A stretch of DNA of 64,000 nucleotides from positions 3,288,389 to 3,352,388 of the forward strand of contig NC_035174.2 in assembly GCF_001659605.2 (NCBI RefSeq), read 5' to 3'. This document shows positions 38,601-51,728 of the stretch, piece after piece; within the stretch, counting starts at the first letter, position 1, and every line of letters begins with the position of its first letter. Source of the stretch: Manihot esculenta (taxonomy: Eukaryota; Streptophyta; Magnoliopsida; Malpighiales; Euphorbiaceae). A program made the translations under genes and the position numbers. Under the pieces are notes generated by a model that was given only the letters and a program-made list of their open reading frames with translations, searched no databases and was not told where the DNA came from.

Positions 38601-41600
38601 AGTTTAATGGACTTTTCACTTTTAGTAATAATAATATATCAATAATAATAAGATATAACAGTGAGGTGGAAGAAGCGAGGGATGAAGACAGAAGAGAGAA
38701 GACCCATAATACGGTGGGAGGAGAGATCTGTAGCATATGAATGTTGTAAACTGGTAAGGAGCAGGCAAATCCCAAGGTGGAGATTGTTCAGGGATCCATC
38801 ACCAGCAAAGGTGTTTCCAGTGCATTAACACTACATTCTAGTAGAATCAGTCTACTGGCAGTGGCTTTTCTGGTGAGGGAGCTGGATGGCTGGCAGATCC
38901 TTTGAAGACCCCTCCCCCCAATGCATATGCATAAGCAAAAAAGCATGCACCTCTTTTCCACTACCTCACTGTAACCTATTAGAGGTTTTGGCCATAGGGA
39001 AGAACCTTGCACCTTAGACATGGCTCAGAATGGAGATGACAATTCTCAACGTTAAACTGCCCCAGAATGTGTTTCAAATAGCAGATACTACAAAAAGGGT
39101 GCCAAAGGAAACCTTATTTCAAGAGTAAAAAACTTACCATTTTTTGAATTTAGGAATGACTGCATCACAACCAAGAAGAGAAGTGTCTTTGACAAACTAA
39201 AGTCATTGCAGCTCTCGATAAGCCAAGATGTATGTTCATCAGGGTGCATTGTGAATGTTTCAGCTAAGCTGCTAACAATCTTCATATTAACCACGGAAAT
39301 GTTTTCATGCTGTAATTTCTGCATTTTTGTTTTCAAATCAAAGTTCAGAGTCATTTAGCTGGGGAAAAAAACACCACAAGTGAATGTAAAAACTAAAAAA
39401 GAAATGAAGATCAATTGAAAAAGCCCTCCTTTAATGCAGTGTCCTTAATGTATGAAGCTAGTAGACACTATGAAGAAGCATAAAGTGCTTGCCGTTGAAA
39501 TATTAGACTTGCCATCTTAATCAAAACTAAATATAGTATCCTTGCACTTTGCACCAACAAAATTTCCTTGGTCAAGATTTGAATGAAAGTTTAAGCAAGT
39601 CTACATGGAAAAATAGCGAACAAGAAAAACATTGCAAGTACATATTAACCAATTATGTTCAGTGGGTCTAAACTAGATATTGCATCAAGCAAGTGACAAG
39701 TCATATCATCAGCACAAAAAGCCACTCACTAAAAACAAGGTTCCAATCACAATAAGTCACCTGCTCTACATAATTGCAACAAAATCCAGAATTCCACATA
39801 AAGCTTTTAAAAGATGCCTGCTACAAGATATAAAAGTTTCAACCAAAAACGCAAACAAGTGAAAATAATGTACCATTTCTTCAGTGGAGATCCCCTTGAG
39901 ATTATTGTACAATGGCCAGTCCATTTCCTTTACTAATTCCAAAACCTTCAAATTTAGCCTCTGAGTCTGCATGAAGCAATGCAGGACAATTACACAGCAA
40001 TAAGAATATAACAAAATATCTATGTTGTATAGATCGACACCAAAATGCTAACTTATACACCAAATATGAAAGATGGCATAAAAACCACAGACCTTGGGAA
40101 AAATTAGGAGTAAAGGAAATATCCTGGCAGTAATTTTCTTTGAATAATCGGCCTGATCACGGAAGGTTGAGAGGGCAATCTTCAAGAATGAAACAACCAC
40201 ATCACCAACCAGAGTACATTTGTCTGATGAGCCTATAATAAAAAAGACAAATTAAAAATGAAATGCAGGTAAATATGAAGAGTCGTAGACCCAGTCATAA
40301 AAACCGAATTAAAATGTTGCCAACTACTTAAGCTAACATGAGTAATGAATTTTTTCAATTGATCAGGCGAAACCAATATTAGTAAGTGTGTTAAAGGAAT
40401 GACATAAAAAGTGTACAAGGACAAAACAAGCATTTAAAACTAGTCATACTCACTTGACCATTTGGTGCTACCACATCTTTTAAGTACATTATCCAATGCT
40501 TTGAGAAAATCAGAAGCACTTATTATTTTGGACAATCCCTCAAGGGATAAAGATGCTTGAACCACACTCAGATCATCATCATAAAGCTGGCGTAATATTG
40601 CATCTTGAATAGTTATGAGCCCCTGGATCACAGGTCAATCAAAAGAAAAGCAAGATATAAGTTGAGACACCAGATTATTCCACTCATGAAACCAAATGAA
40701 GCGATTACAACATTTTGATGGACAGATAAGATTCTAAAGGATGAGACAACTTTGATTACTCCAGCCAATATCGCACAAGAAACATGAAAGACACTGTCAC
40801 AATAGAATTTGCACGATAGCTATGAGGTGAAGAGGGGAAGGAAAGGGAAAATTTTAAAGGGAGGTGGGGCAAAGGAGAAACTATTCAACTTATTTTGTTT
40901 GGCAAGTTAAAAATTATTCAGTAAAGGGAGGGGGAAGGAACTGTTTTTATTGCATTCAAATGATGGATAGGAGAGAGGAAGGGAGGGGAATTTAATTATA
41001 GAAGACCAAAAACTCATTAATGATAAAGGAGTAGCATTATATTATTATTAAAAAAATGAGGGTAACAAGACACCAAAGTAGTTTTCCCCTGCAAAAGTTG
41101 AAATTTTTACAACCATTTGGGTGTAGCAATTTCAACTTATAGAAGTAATGAAAGAGAACACAGTCCCTTCCTCTCACCTCTTTGAAAGGGTGACCCAATG
41201 CACAAAGCACCCCACACTTGTGAGCTCTGGGGAGCATTGATGTACACAACCCTATCCCTGTTTTACAGCAAGGCCATTCTTCTAGCCTAAATGGAGTAAA
41301 TTTACTGTTATAACAAAGCACTTTCAAAAATTGTATATGCTAAACAAGGTGAGAGAATTTGATATTTCTCCTCCATTCTCCCCTGTATTCCCCCATTTTA
41401 GCCTTTGCCATGCAAAGTATGAGTGGCAAAGTTCTGACACCAGCTTGGCAAACGAATGGTGAGTATATTAAAAGAAGCAAGCACACTATATCTCAAGGAA
41501 AACAATTTTGTTACAAATGAAAAAAGCATAGACTGTTCGGTCCCATAAAAATAAGGAAGAAATTCCAAAAGGGGGAACAAGAGAGTTACAGAAGTGCAAT

Positions 41601-44600
41601 TTATACTGTGGCTATTCATTATATTCCATGATGCTAATATCAGATTGGAACAGCTCTATACACTTTCTCATCATGAGAAGGGATCATTCAATCATATCAA
41701 TACAGACACTATAATCTATATTCAAATAAGGGTTTTCCCCTTATTAAATTTTAGGTGGACAGATAAATTTCATAATAAAACAGGCTTATCCAAGTAGATA
41801 CAATATCTATATGTGGACTTCCCTCTCATTACACTCCATTAGAGAAAGAAATGGGCACAATCTGACCATTGTTTTACATTCAGTATTCAATCTCCTATCA
41901 GATTGACAAACAAGATTAATATCCATTTGTTTTCATTTCAACAAAACAAGAAAGGTTGAAGTTGAACTCTATCAACTGAACAATAATATAATTCCAAAGT
42001 TGTTCATGAAGCACATAAAATAAGTTCAAGCAATCAGCATTATATGATGAATAAAACATGACAACCAACAAAAGATGACAAGTGAAGATTCAGAATCTAA
42101 TACTGTCAATAAACCATAATTAATTGGCTTATCTGTTCATTCTACTTATGAACTAGCTGTTCTAATATTTGGGAAAACAAACCCAAAGTTGCTGGTAGGA
42201 AAAGTGTACCTAGACAAAGCATCTTAAATAATGTTTCAAACAAAAAGCAATAGCACCTTAATGGCCCCAAGACACCTCCCTTTTCCCAGAAAGGGGAAAC
42301 CCAAGTTCAAGAAATGCAATCATGGCTTAGGGATGGCAGGCTAAGCTCAACATGTTACACACTAAAGATTCAATATACAAATGAAGTAAAATGCCATGTT
42401 TATAGGTTAGCTTAAAAGTGCACACGCTTAACAGAAAGTAAAAATGATTGTATAGCAATTTAACAACAGAAATAATGTCATGAATACCCAAACCATAAAG
42501 CAACAATCAAACATAGAAGCATGAACATAGAACTGCTGCAGTGTTAAAGTAGAAGTGCCAAAATTAACAATTGAGTTCATAAAGCAAAAAATGCAGCTAA
42601 CAACAGTTTGATAGCAGAAACCACAGATGCTAGTAACTAGTTAGCCTATTAGGAATACTGTGAAGTGAACCACCCATTTCTTCTCCATCCTAATAGTGGT
42701 AACTGCAAAAAAATATATAAAATAACCAAATATTACCTGGGAATCAACATCAGAGGTTTTCAAAATGCCTGATGTCTTTAAACTGGACAATGTAGCACAT
42801 CGAACTTCAGCCTGTGGTGAAATTACAAAAGCATAAGCCTTGGCATCAAGCTAACAACAAGCAATTGCTGAATACAAGTGATTACTTGGAGAAAAGGGAA
42901 TGCCAATAGATACCTTTGGATGGTGCAGACCTAACCAAATTTTAGAATCCAACGTCCCCACTGTCAAATCCAAGTTCCCATCCAACATCTTACACAAAGT
43001 TTCAAACAAGGCAACATCTTTCTTGGATTGGGTTTTAGTATCCTATCAAAAGTAATGGATCATAAAACCACCGACTCTGTGTGGATGTGCCGGTTAGAGA
43101 GATAGAAAGGAAAAAGGATAAGAGAGCAATTAACCAACAGACCTCCAAGAACTTCCGAACTGCTTGATGAAGTTCAGATGGATAATTCTTATTAACAACC
43201 ATCAAAATCGTCTTTGCCCAGGTCGCTAAAAAAGTAAAATCAAGGTAAGAAACATAGAAAGCAGAATAATCACAATAAACAGTAACTCAAAATAAAGTAG
43301 CTCTAGAATGTGCAAATAAAATATAGTATAAATGAAAGCTCAATTCCCAAGCATCTGCACAGTAAGGGATGAACAATGATCATCCATTTGAAAAAAAAAA
43401 AAAAAAAAGATGCTAAGTAGAAGTTCAAACAATAAGATAAAAATGCAAAAGCATGAGAAATAACCAGATAAACGTCTGCTGCAAAACCAAAGCCATGAAC
43501 AGGAGAAAAAAATAATACAATATAAAATAAGCCCATGCAAGTACATGCCTGATTTAGAAGGTGTTGAATTGTTATTTCTCTGTGTCATTTTCACACAGGA
43601 TAAGAGGACCCTCGAAACCAAGTGTTCAACAAAATTCTTTACTGGAAGGGTCTCTATTATGGATATCAAAGTGCTACAACTCGCATCATCATCAGAACTG
43701 CCAATACACAACAATCAGTACACAGCAATGGCTAAGGAAAGAGTGTGTCAGCAGGTTGATGGAAATCAAAAATCTGGTTCATACCTGTTGTCAACCAAAG
43801 ATTCCAAAAGCACAGCAAGGAACCTATCAATATTGAACTCCTTAGAGAGTTCTAAAAGAACCCCCACAATATCCCTGCAAAAGATGAAAATACAATAGAA
43901 AAATGATGACTACCATATATAATATTTGACACTGTAAATATTCAAACATGTGAGGCTATTAAAGTCTTACCTAGTTTCCTTCAAAATGTCCAAAGCTTTC
44001 TTTGGAAATGTATCCATAGATTGCAACTGAAAAAATTCCAAAATGAAGTGAGAAAAAAATAAATTATGCAAAATTATGTAACGATATATAATATTTAGCT
44101 TGCATGTTTCAGTTCAGAATTCAGAAGAGAACCTCAACATGGAGAAAAACCAACCCATTTATATAGTAGGAAGATCTTCTCATTGCCTCAAGCAATCCAA
44201 AATTATTTGCAATTTTCAAACAAAGTTTGAATTTACATCATTAGATTGTATACATGTAATGTATGTCATAAAAACCTTTTAACATTCTCACAGATAATAA
44301 ACACAACAAATGAGATTTTTCCAAAAACACAACCTCCTCAACAACTTTATGAAGCATAACTCAACACAAGTGAATGAATAAAGACCATTCCTATAGTATA
44401 TTTTGTGATACTGGTAAACTAACTGCATATAAATTCACTTGTACCTGAACAAGGTTAATTAAAGCCATAACTGATAGACGAAGCCATTGCAGATCAGTTG
44501 ACTCTTTTGCATCTTCATGAATCATCTCAGAAATTGACCGTATCAAACTTTTAACAAGTTTAGGAGCCAATGCAACTTTATTTGCTAGCAAACCAATAAT

Positions 44601-46025
44601 CATCATAGCACCAGCCTACACAAAAGGACAAAGATTTCACACTTGAGCAATTAAAAAATAAGGGGAAGAAAAGTTCAAGATAAAATTGATATCAGATTAT
44701 TCAACCACCATCAGGACTGTCTATGTAAACCTCACCTTGTGATCTAAACCTACTTTTGTGACAGGCTGAAGCCCAGAAACTACAAATGGAAGAATTCTCT
44801 TCACAACATCACTATTAACAATGCTTAAAGAACCCAAAGCTTCAACTACAACTGCTGTGCAAAAGGTGATGACAGGCCTTGAAGATTGAAACTTCTTTGC
44901 CGGAGATGCCTGCAGCAAACAGATTCAATATCTCTTACAACTACTCACGTGAAAGAAAGCAACAAAAGAAAACCAAACTACTAATGAACACTTACGTAAT
45001 TGCAAAGAGCCTCCAAAACTCCCATATCCCGAATACACTGCTGCACCACAACATTTCTAGGTGGTGGCGCACCTGAGACTTTAACACCTTCCAAAAACTT
45101 CCATTTACTATTTCTACACCGTAAAAAGTGAGAGGGATGACCATATTATCTTGTATTAGCTTTCCAAAAACATACAAGAACCCATTTTCATTACCTGGTA
45201 TCAATTAACTGAACTACTCGGACAAAAGCATGTGTGTCATGGTATGGCAAGGCACATAAAATCAAATCCTCAGCGCTGTATACATGAATCCTGAATGTTC
45301 AAACATTGCCATTTCATCAGATCAGATAAAAGTAATAAGTTAAAGAATATCCCTTAAAAAAATAAAAATAAAAAGAGATGGAATTGGGTGCTCACTTGTA
45401 TCTGCGTATCAAATATTCAAGTGTCTTGTGGGAAGCAGGTAGTTGAAGATGTCCAGAGAGTAACCTTAAGTACAAACTAATGGTTACATTAATACGGTTA
45501 TTTTCATCTTGATTCATCAACTCTCTATCCAATTCTTTACTTTTCTGACTGAAGAGATCGTTCTTATAGTTTCTAAATCGATCATCCACACTTATAAGAA
45601 CTTCCAAACCTGAAAACAAATGCACCAATGTTTAAACTGCTTAATAAGTGCACTCGTAAAACTCAAGATGAAGCTTATTTAATCCCTGTAGTGAGTGCTT
45701 CTAAATTATGAAACCCACTTCTTAGTCCTCTTTTTGGAAACTGAGCCTACGCGATTTGCCGCAGAACCATACATAAAATTTCAAAATTTTCAATCTACAC
45801 AATTGCACTAACCACAAGCTCCTATAACAAATTTTCATCTCAGGAAAGAAACATAAAAAGCTAACCTGAATGTGCAATACTGAGTATGGTATCAATATCA
45901 ATATCGGCAGCTTCTTTAGGATCGAATAGAATAGAAGGCCGAGTGATGGGTCGCTTTTGGGACCCCGAATCGGTTTGTATGACAGACCTAATTGCCTGCA
46001 ACTGCGAAGCTATAGTTGTGGCCAT
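26631..46025 (-). CDS. UTP10: UTP10/HEATR1 homologue, nucleolar HEAT-repeat protein
   Basis: Forty exons, 2185 aa if one frameshift is ignored: 46025-45866, 45609-45396, 45290-45195, 45113-44996, 44909-44736, 44615-44445, 44026-43971, 43874-43785, 43697-43549, 43225-43143, 43042-42914, 42811-42737, 40622-40454, 40232-40093, 39966-39874, 39318-39138, 37906-37809, 37714-37562, 37466-37307, 35861-35728, 35613-35532, 35440-35278, 35211-35119, 34881-34805, 34609-34436, 34320-34252, 34157-34053, 33725-33636, 32725-32511, 32399-32198, 32075-31893, 31520-31425, 31334-31267, 31190-30842, 30161-29946, 29378-28713, 28635-28226, 27843-27591, 27500-27330, 26864-26631. The N-terminus ([15 protein letters not shown], then [17 protein letters not shown]) and C-terminus ([16 protein letters not shown]) match plant UTP10 (Arabidopsis At3g06530). 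The length is normal for the family, and the C-terminal BP28CT region lies in exons 36-38. UTP10 belongs to the UtpA/t-UTP part of the small-subunit processome, which acts in pre-18S rRNA processing and rDNA transcription. Exon 24 carries one extra A; exon 31 is partly duplicated; two introns have GC donors. Confidence 0.93.
29616..29642. repeat. Long poly-G tract in an intron of UTP10
   Basis: About 26 consecutive G on the plus strand in intron 35. A second run of about 19 G is at 36241-36259. Run length in such tracts is often misread. Confidence 0.85.
30621..30690. repeat. Direct repeat of a GGAACTGTTTGACC unit
   Basis: In intron 34 of UTP10, TTCATGAAC plus GGAACTGTTTGACC occurs twice about 28 bp apart, within a diverged repeat of unknown class spanning about 30500-30720. 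Confidence 0.5.
31663..31994. repeat. Exact 166-bp tandem duplication in UTP10
   Basis: Units 31663-31828 and 31829-31994 look identical base for base. In transcription order the unit covers the last part of exon 31, its GTTTGT donor and the start of intron 31. The donor of the copy nearer the exon start (31893) gives a frame that continues into exon 32, and the other copy would be spliced away as intron. Confidence 0.92.
34857..34861 (-). other. Single-base homopolymer frameshift in UTP10 exon 24
   Basis: The coding strand has five A where four would keep frame. Upstream the frame reads FDQSTKE and downstream, one base out, [17 protein letters not shown]; both are colinear with the Arabidopsis protein, and exon 25 continues in the downstream frame. 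All other 39 exons are in phase, so this is either an assembly error or a recent mutation. Confidence 0.85.
36241..36259. repeat. Poly-G tract in UTP10 intron 19
   Basis: About 19 consecutive G, in the 1.4-kb intron that also contains about 450 bp of diverged repeat-like sequence (36290-36750). Confidence 0.8.
41180..41285 (-). mobile_element. Au-type SINE fragment
   Basis: On the minus strand the order is a GTAAAACAGGGATAGGGTTG block, GTGTACATCAATGCTCCCC, AGAGCTCACAAGTGTGGG, then GTGCTTTGTGCATTGGG. It follows the conserved middle and 3' part of plant Au SINEs (GCAGGGTAAGGCTGCGTACA, CCCCGGACCC and AGTGCACCGGG regions). The tRNA-like head is missing or diverged. It lies in the 2.1-kb intron 12 of UTP10. 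Confidence 0.6.
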
Positions 46026-46540
46026 GGTTTCCTTTAGTTGTTCAGCGCAAGAGGAGGAACTAAAAGTAGAAAAAAGAGAGTTAAAACCCTCAAATATCAA
46101 ATACAAACTTGATAACTCAGTGCTGCCTTAAACCCGAAAGCACTTGAGCCTGCCATCACCGTCACGTTTCATTAGGGTTTTTGAGGTTCGTGATTGTCGA
46201 AAATATTGAAATATTTCAGGGTCATTTTTGTCTTTTGACAGTCTCTGTCTTTGTGAGCGCAATGCGACATCGTTCTTGCGACAAACAACAAGTTGTCCAA
46301 AAAATGGTGGGCTCATCGAATTCGGGCAAGATCCGAATCTAGGCCTTGAAAGAAAGCCCAACCACTTGATGGAAAAAAATAAAATAGAAGGGTCTTTAAA
46401 TTGGGCTTTTTATCAATTTAGAATTAAAGAAAATATATTTGTAGATTTGAGATTTAAGCGGTAGGTGGCAATAAACAAATAGTGTTTAACACCGATTCTA
46501 AAAGCGTTAAGTATTATTTATTTTTAAAAATGGACGCTGT
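46026..46540. other. 5' flank of UTP10
   Basis: Presumed promoter and untranslated leader of UTP10 on the minus strand. The frame at 46361-46128 lies here but shows no family resemblance. Confidence 0.5.
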
Positions 46541-47770
46541 AAGCCGCGCGGGGCATGATTTAAATTTTTTTATTTTTTTAATTATTAAAACATTTTAATT
46601 ATATTAATTAATATATTATTTTTATATTATATTAATTGAAAATTTTATTTATATTATATTTTTATTATAATAAATTTTTTATAATATATTTTATTAATTT
46701 TAATATATTATTATAATAATATTATAATTAAATAATATTAATTATAAATTTATTTATCAGTTATTAAATATATATACAATAATATTGAATTAAATAATTA
46801 ATAAAAAATTAATTAATTAATTAATTAATATAAATATATAAAATTATAAAAATTAAATTTATTTTTTATTAAACAGTTATTGTGCAGTAATACATAATTA
46901 TAAAATAATATTAATTTTATAGTAATATACTTAATCTTAGAATAATATTAATTTTATAACACTAAAATTATATAGAGTAAGAAATATTTTTAATTTAAAT
47001 ATTAATAATAAAATATATTAAATATTAATATTTAAAATTATAAAATAAAATTATATTCTAATTAAATATTATACGCAATCACTAAATTATTTATAATTTA
47101 TCAAAAAAATAAATTTAATTAATTTATTTCGCGATTAAATTAATTAATTTATTTTTTTTAATAAATTATAAATAATTCAATATTTTTGTATAATATTTAA
47201 TATTAAGATAATATAATAATTTTAAATATTTTATATAAATTATTTATAATTTATAATTAATTAATTTTATAAAGTGATTTTATATATTTTTAATAGCACA
47301 ATAATATTATAATTTTAAATATTTTTGTGTACAATACCTTTGTTATTGATTTTTATAATACTGTTATATATTAAAAATATTTTTATAAAATATAATAACT
47401 ATTTATAACTGATTCTAATATTTTATAAAGTTATGAAATAATATTATTATATAATTAAATATATACAATAATATTATTGTATTAATTTATTAAAATAATA
47501 AAATTTATTATTGAATAAATATATATAATATTATTAAATTATTTTTATACATTTAGCAACCGAATTATTTTTATACATTCATCTGCAGTATGAACTTGAA
47601 ATTGAAATTACATAATATTAAAAAATTTTATTTAAATATTAATATATTAAAATTATAAAAAATATTTATTATTATAAATTATTAAATTAATATAATATAA
47701 ATATATTATTATAATATATTAATAATTAAAAAAATAAAAATAAATAAATCATGGTTTGCGCTACCCTAAG
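46540..47770. repeat. AT-rich repeat element, copy 1, with inverted ends
   Basis: About 1.2 kb of almost pure A/T with short GC-rich borders. The left border reads GCATGATTTAAATTTTTTTA and the complement of the right border reads CCATGATTTATTTATTTTTA, each followed by TTTTTTTAATTATTAA, so the ends are inverted. The interior is homologous to 47850-48627 plus 57735-58150. Transposon class is not clear. Confidence 0.6.
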
Positions 47771-47877
47771 ATGCCAGGCTGTTATTGATTTTCTTTTTTT
47801 TATTTTTAAAAATAGTCTAGCATCACTCAAAATGACGTCACATATGTTTTTTTATTTTTTTTAATTATTAAAATATT

Positions 47878-48627
47878 ATAATTATATTAATTAATTAATA
47901 TATTATTTTTATATTATATTAATTTAATAAATTTATTTATATTATATTTTTTATTATAATAAATTTTTTATAATATATTTTATTAATTTTAATATATTAT
48001 TATAATAATATTATAATTAAATAATATTAATTATAAATTTATTTGCTGTTATTAAATATATGTACAATAGCATTGAATTAAATAATTAATAAAAACAATA
48101 GATAAATAAATAAATTAATTAATATATATGTTTAAAATTATAAAAATTAAATTTATTTTTTATTATAATGCTATTGTGACTCGTATATAATTATAAAATA
48201 ATATTAATTTTATAACATTAAAATTATATAAAATCAGTAATATTTTTAATTTAAATATTAAAAATATTTAAAATTATAGAATTATAGAATAAAATTAGCA
48301 ATATTAATTAAAATATTTTTAATCAACAATATTAATTAAAAATATTAAAAATATTTTTAATTATATATTAATATTTAAAATTATAGAATAAAATTATATT
48401 TTAATTAAATACTGTATCATCCGATTGTTTATAATTTATCAAGAATAATAAATCTAATTAATTTATTTTATAATTAGATTAATTTATTTTTTTATAAATT
48501 ATAAATAATTTAGTGTTTTCATAAATATTAATAGCAAGATAATATAATAATTTAAAATATTTTATATAATTATTGAATTATTTATAATTTATTTAAAAAA
48601 ATAAATTAATTAAAAAATTAATTTGAT
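47878..48627 (+). repeat. 750-bp direct repeat flanking the viral insertion, left copy
   Basis: Matches 56985-57734 at a constant offset of 9107 bp with no indels; two substitutions were noticed near 48410-48425. It belongs to the second copy of the AT-rich repeat, which is interrupted at 48627. Confidence 0.93.
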
Positions 48628-49265
48628 AGCTGTTTGTTATTTTGATTTTCATATTGATGATGATTAGATTTTTTGTAAATTTTATCTGTCCTAAAAGACT
48701 TATATTTCTTTTGTTTTGGTTTCTTTGTGCTTCCAAATCCAAATTGTTCGCACCAGTTTTCTAATTCTTTTCTTGATTGTCTGTTTTCTATTTTTAATTT
48801 ATTTTGTAATTTTATATCTCTACATAATCTTAATCCTGTTAAATTTACACAAGATATTAAATCTCCATATGTTAAATCATCATAAGAAATATGTTCAAAT
48901 CTTTGTTCTATTGTTTCTTTTACTTTTGTTGAAAATAAATTAGGTAATCCGGTTAGGAATTTCTCTTTCCAATGGTAAGCATTTGGATCAGCTAAGGCAT
49001 AAACTCTTTTTAGAAAGTTGTCTTTATACCATCTAAAATTTTCTAGTTTTCTGCATTTTAAATTTTGTAAAATTTCACTATTTCTTTCAGTATATAAGTC
49101 TAAATCTCCGATGAAATGGGATATAATATTATAGACTAAATATGCTAATATAAAAGATTGTGGTTGTCCTGTTGATGGGTCAATAATTAATTCTCCTGTA
49201 GTATTATTAATTCTTCTGGCGAATAATATATTTTCTCTTATTTCATTACTAAGTAATTTGTCCCA
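48628..49265 (-). pseudogene. Endogenous caulimovirid coat-protein core (left block)
   Basis: Reads through the coat-protein core toward its basic C-terminus. Recognisable pieces are LITCVNL-like TYGDLISCVNL and LCRDIKLQNKLKIENRQ, then the lysine-rich stretch that should lead to the zinc knuckle. It is cut by the insertion boundary at 48627 before the knuckle. An in-frame TAG near 49267 separates it from the upstream frame. About 240 bp are nearly identical, inverted, to 51800-52040. Confidence 0.8.
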
Positions 49266-50375
49266 CTATGTTCTTAATTCTCCTGTAAATCCTAATATTA
49301 TATTTTCTGCAGCTTCCTTTTCTGTAATTCCGACTCTTTGTTTATAAATATTTCCTACTATTACTATTTCTTTTGTAATTTGTATTATTTCTACTTCTGA
49401 CCTTTCGTCAATATTCCATTCATATATATTCTTTGCATTATATTGTTTTTGTTTCCTATCTAAGATTTTTAAATCATCAGGTTGTCTATTATATTGTCGT
49501 TCTATATTATTCAAAGGAATGATATAGTCTTGGTCAGAGTCTAAAACTTCTAAAGGATTTTCTATTGTTTCATCCTCTAAAGAGGAAGTTTCATTATATT
49601 CAGTTAAAACAGTGATTTTTCCTTTATCTTTGCTAATAGTTTCTTCTTTAATTTCTTCAGAAGTGCTAGCTTTTGAAGGCTTATTTTGTTCATTAATTAT
49701 TTTTTGTAATAATTTTGACATATCATTTAGTTCTGTCTTTGGATTTATTGTGACTATATCTATGGGATTTTGTGATGGAGGTATCATTTTTGTGAAAGGT
49801 TTATTTATTGGTTTTTTCGTGGGATCTATGGTATATGGTCTTGACTCAGTATATCTTTGAGATACATATGTAGTGTTTGGTTTATATGTTATAGGAGATT
49901 GTGTCTTTGGTATTTCTATATGATCTATATCTGTTATGGCTTCATGATTTTGTTCTATCTTTTCTTCTATTCTATCTAATTGATTTCCTAATAAATGTAA
50001 TGTTATATTTGTCCAATTATTTTGTAAACAGATATCTTTTATTTCATTATTTTGTATAGTATTTGTGTGTATAATTGGTTGTATACCATTATATACATGA
50101 TCTTTTTTAAAAAATGCTCTATTCATTGGTGGTCTTTCTGATTCATAATATTGGTCACTTGGTTCTCCTATATCATTTACTTTATTCTATTTATGTATTT
50201 TCTTTTCTAAAACATTTAATCTTTCTTCATGAAAATATTTTAAGTATGTAAAAAAGGGTATATTTGTTTCTACTTGAGTGCAAAACTCAAAATAACTTTT
50301 CTTGATCATACTTTGTTCTTTTCTGGAATATGTTTTAAGAAATATATCTTTTTTCCCCCGATTTTTATCTGACAT
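49266..50375 (-). pseudogene. Endogenous caulimovirid region between movement and coat proteins (left block)
   Basis: Two open pieces, 50375-50187 and 50126-49266 (286 codons), are separated by in-frame stops. The second has a predicted coiled-coil-like stretch (LLGNQLDRIEEKIEQNHEAI). It also has a strongly acidic segment near its middle (SSLEDETIENPLEVLDSDQD), the usual acidic N-terminal arm of caulimovirid coat proteins. Confidence 0.75.
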
Positions 50376-50531
50376 ATAGTCAACTTGAATTTGGTCTTTA
50401 TCTAAAATAAAGGTATGTGATAAAGTATTTATGGTAAAATCACTATCTTCATATGGTTGACTGAATTGTCCCTGTCTAAAAATGCCTTCTTGGATTTTTA
50501 TTCCTTGTGTGGTATTTTGTGGTTTGGTTTT

Positions 50532-51500
50532 TCAGTCAAAGGTTTCTTCTAAAGGTTTTGTACCAGATGTTTTTCCGAAAAAGGGTCCTTTGTATGGAGG
50601 AACAGTAGATTCCTCATAAATACTAGTATCTGTTTGTATTTCTATATTTTGTCTTCTTCTTGAGGATTCTAAAGAATGTCTAGAAGGTTGATAAATAGTG
50701 GAATTGGTTTGTCGAAAAGAATTTGATCTTTTAAATTTTAGTTCTACTGAACCATCTTCATTTTGTATAATATAATTTAATTCTTTATTTTCTTTGAAAG
50801 GTAAATTTGGTATTGTTTTTACTGGGTATTTCCAGCTTTCAGGTAAACTTACATCTTTCCATTGTATAGTTTTAGGAATAGTTATATTTGCTTTAGATTG
50901 GTCTATTTCCCAGAATATTGTTTCGCCTTCTACTTTGTTATGATCTATTGCATTAGGACATAAACCTGTGTTCATTATTTTATAATTCAACCTATAAAAT
51001 ATTTCATAAATATGTGATCCTTTTAACATATTATAATTGTGTGTTAATATATCTAAAGTTAATATCTTCATTATGTGAGGATCTGTTAATGATATTGTAA
51101 AATTGGGAAAACAGTTTGAATATATTGGTCCGTTTGTTAAACTGGTTTCAAATAGTCCTAACAAAGAATCTTTATAATTTATGTGTCTACAGTCTCTTAA
51201 AGCTACATGCATACTGGTATTTAATCCTTTTACTGTTAATGGTTTAATTGCAATTTGTACTAATCCTATATGCATAAATCTATATCCTTGATTAATATAT
51301 TTTATTATGGTCTTTTTACTAAGTAAACTCATAGATTAGTTTTCAGAATATAAAGTTATTACTTTTTCTTTAGTTTTAATAGCTCTAACAGATTTAAAAT
51401 CTAAAATTCTTTTTTTATATATAGTAGATATTGGCGTTATAGGTGGCTTCCAATTAGCTAATTGTTTAGTATTCCAATTACTTTCTCTAGATAATATTGT
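50532..51500 (-). pseudogene. Endogenous caulimovirid movement protein (left block)
   Basis: Open from 51332 to 50532 (266 codons). The 30K-superfamily core is visible: MHIGLVQIAIKPLTVKGLN, then ALRDCRHINYKDSLLGLFE and the conserved NGPIYSNCFPNFTISLTDP. In living relatives this protein forms plasmodesmal tubules for cell-to-cell spread. Coding-like sequence extends upstream to about 51500 across an in-frame TAA, and a TGA at 50532 interrupts the continuation into the polyprotein. Confidence 0.85.
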
Positions 51501-51569
51501 TTTAAAATTATCTTTATATTACTGTTTAAATCATATCAAATCATATCAAATCATATCATGTTCCGAAAA

Positions 51570-51582
51570 TGGTATCAGAGCC
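51570..51582 (+). other. tRNA-Met primer-binding site of the viral unit
   Basis: TGGTATCAGAGCC, the minus-strand primer site used by caulimovirids, 146 bp upstream of the first ATG of the unit. Confidence 0.9.
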
Positions 51583-51728
51583 ATTGAAGTTCTATAAATT
51601 CTAATAAACTCAAATTAAAAGTTTAGGGTTAAAACTGTGATCACGAAAGTAGTAAGTCAGGCAGAGAGGTGTAAGACTTGCAGAACGAGTAGAGAAGGAA
51701 GCATATGTGAAAACCCTAGGATTTTAAG

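Noticed and set aside
44100..44282. Plus-strand frame in an intron of UTP10
   Set aside because: No homology, short, AT-rich intron sequence.
46128..46464. Overlapping frames upstream of UTP10 as a divergent gene
   Set aside because: Both strands open by chance over about 230 bp; neither shows a motif or splice context.
48716..48943. Plus-strand hydrophobic frame at the insertion edge
   Set aside because: Antisense of the coat-protein segment; the hydrophobicity comes from complementing a lysine-rich stretch.
49612..49860. Plus-strand hydrophobic frame resembling a membrane protein
   Set aside because: Antisense of the acidic coat-protein arm.
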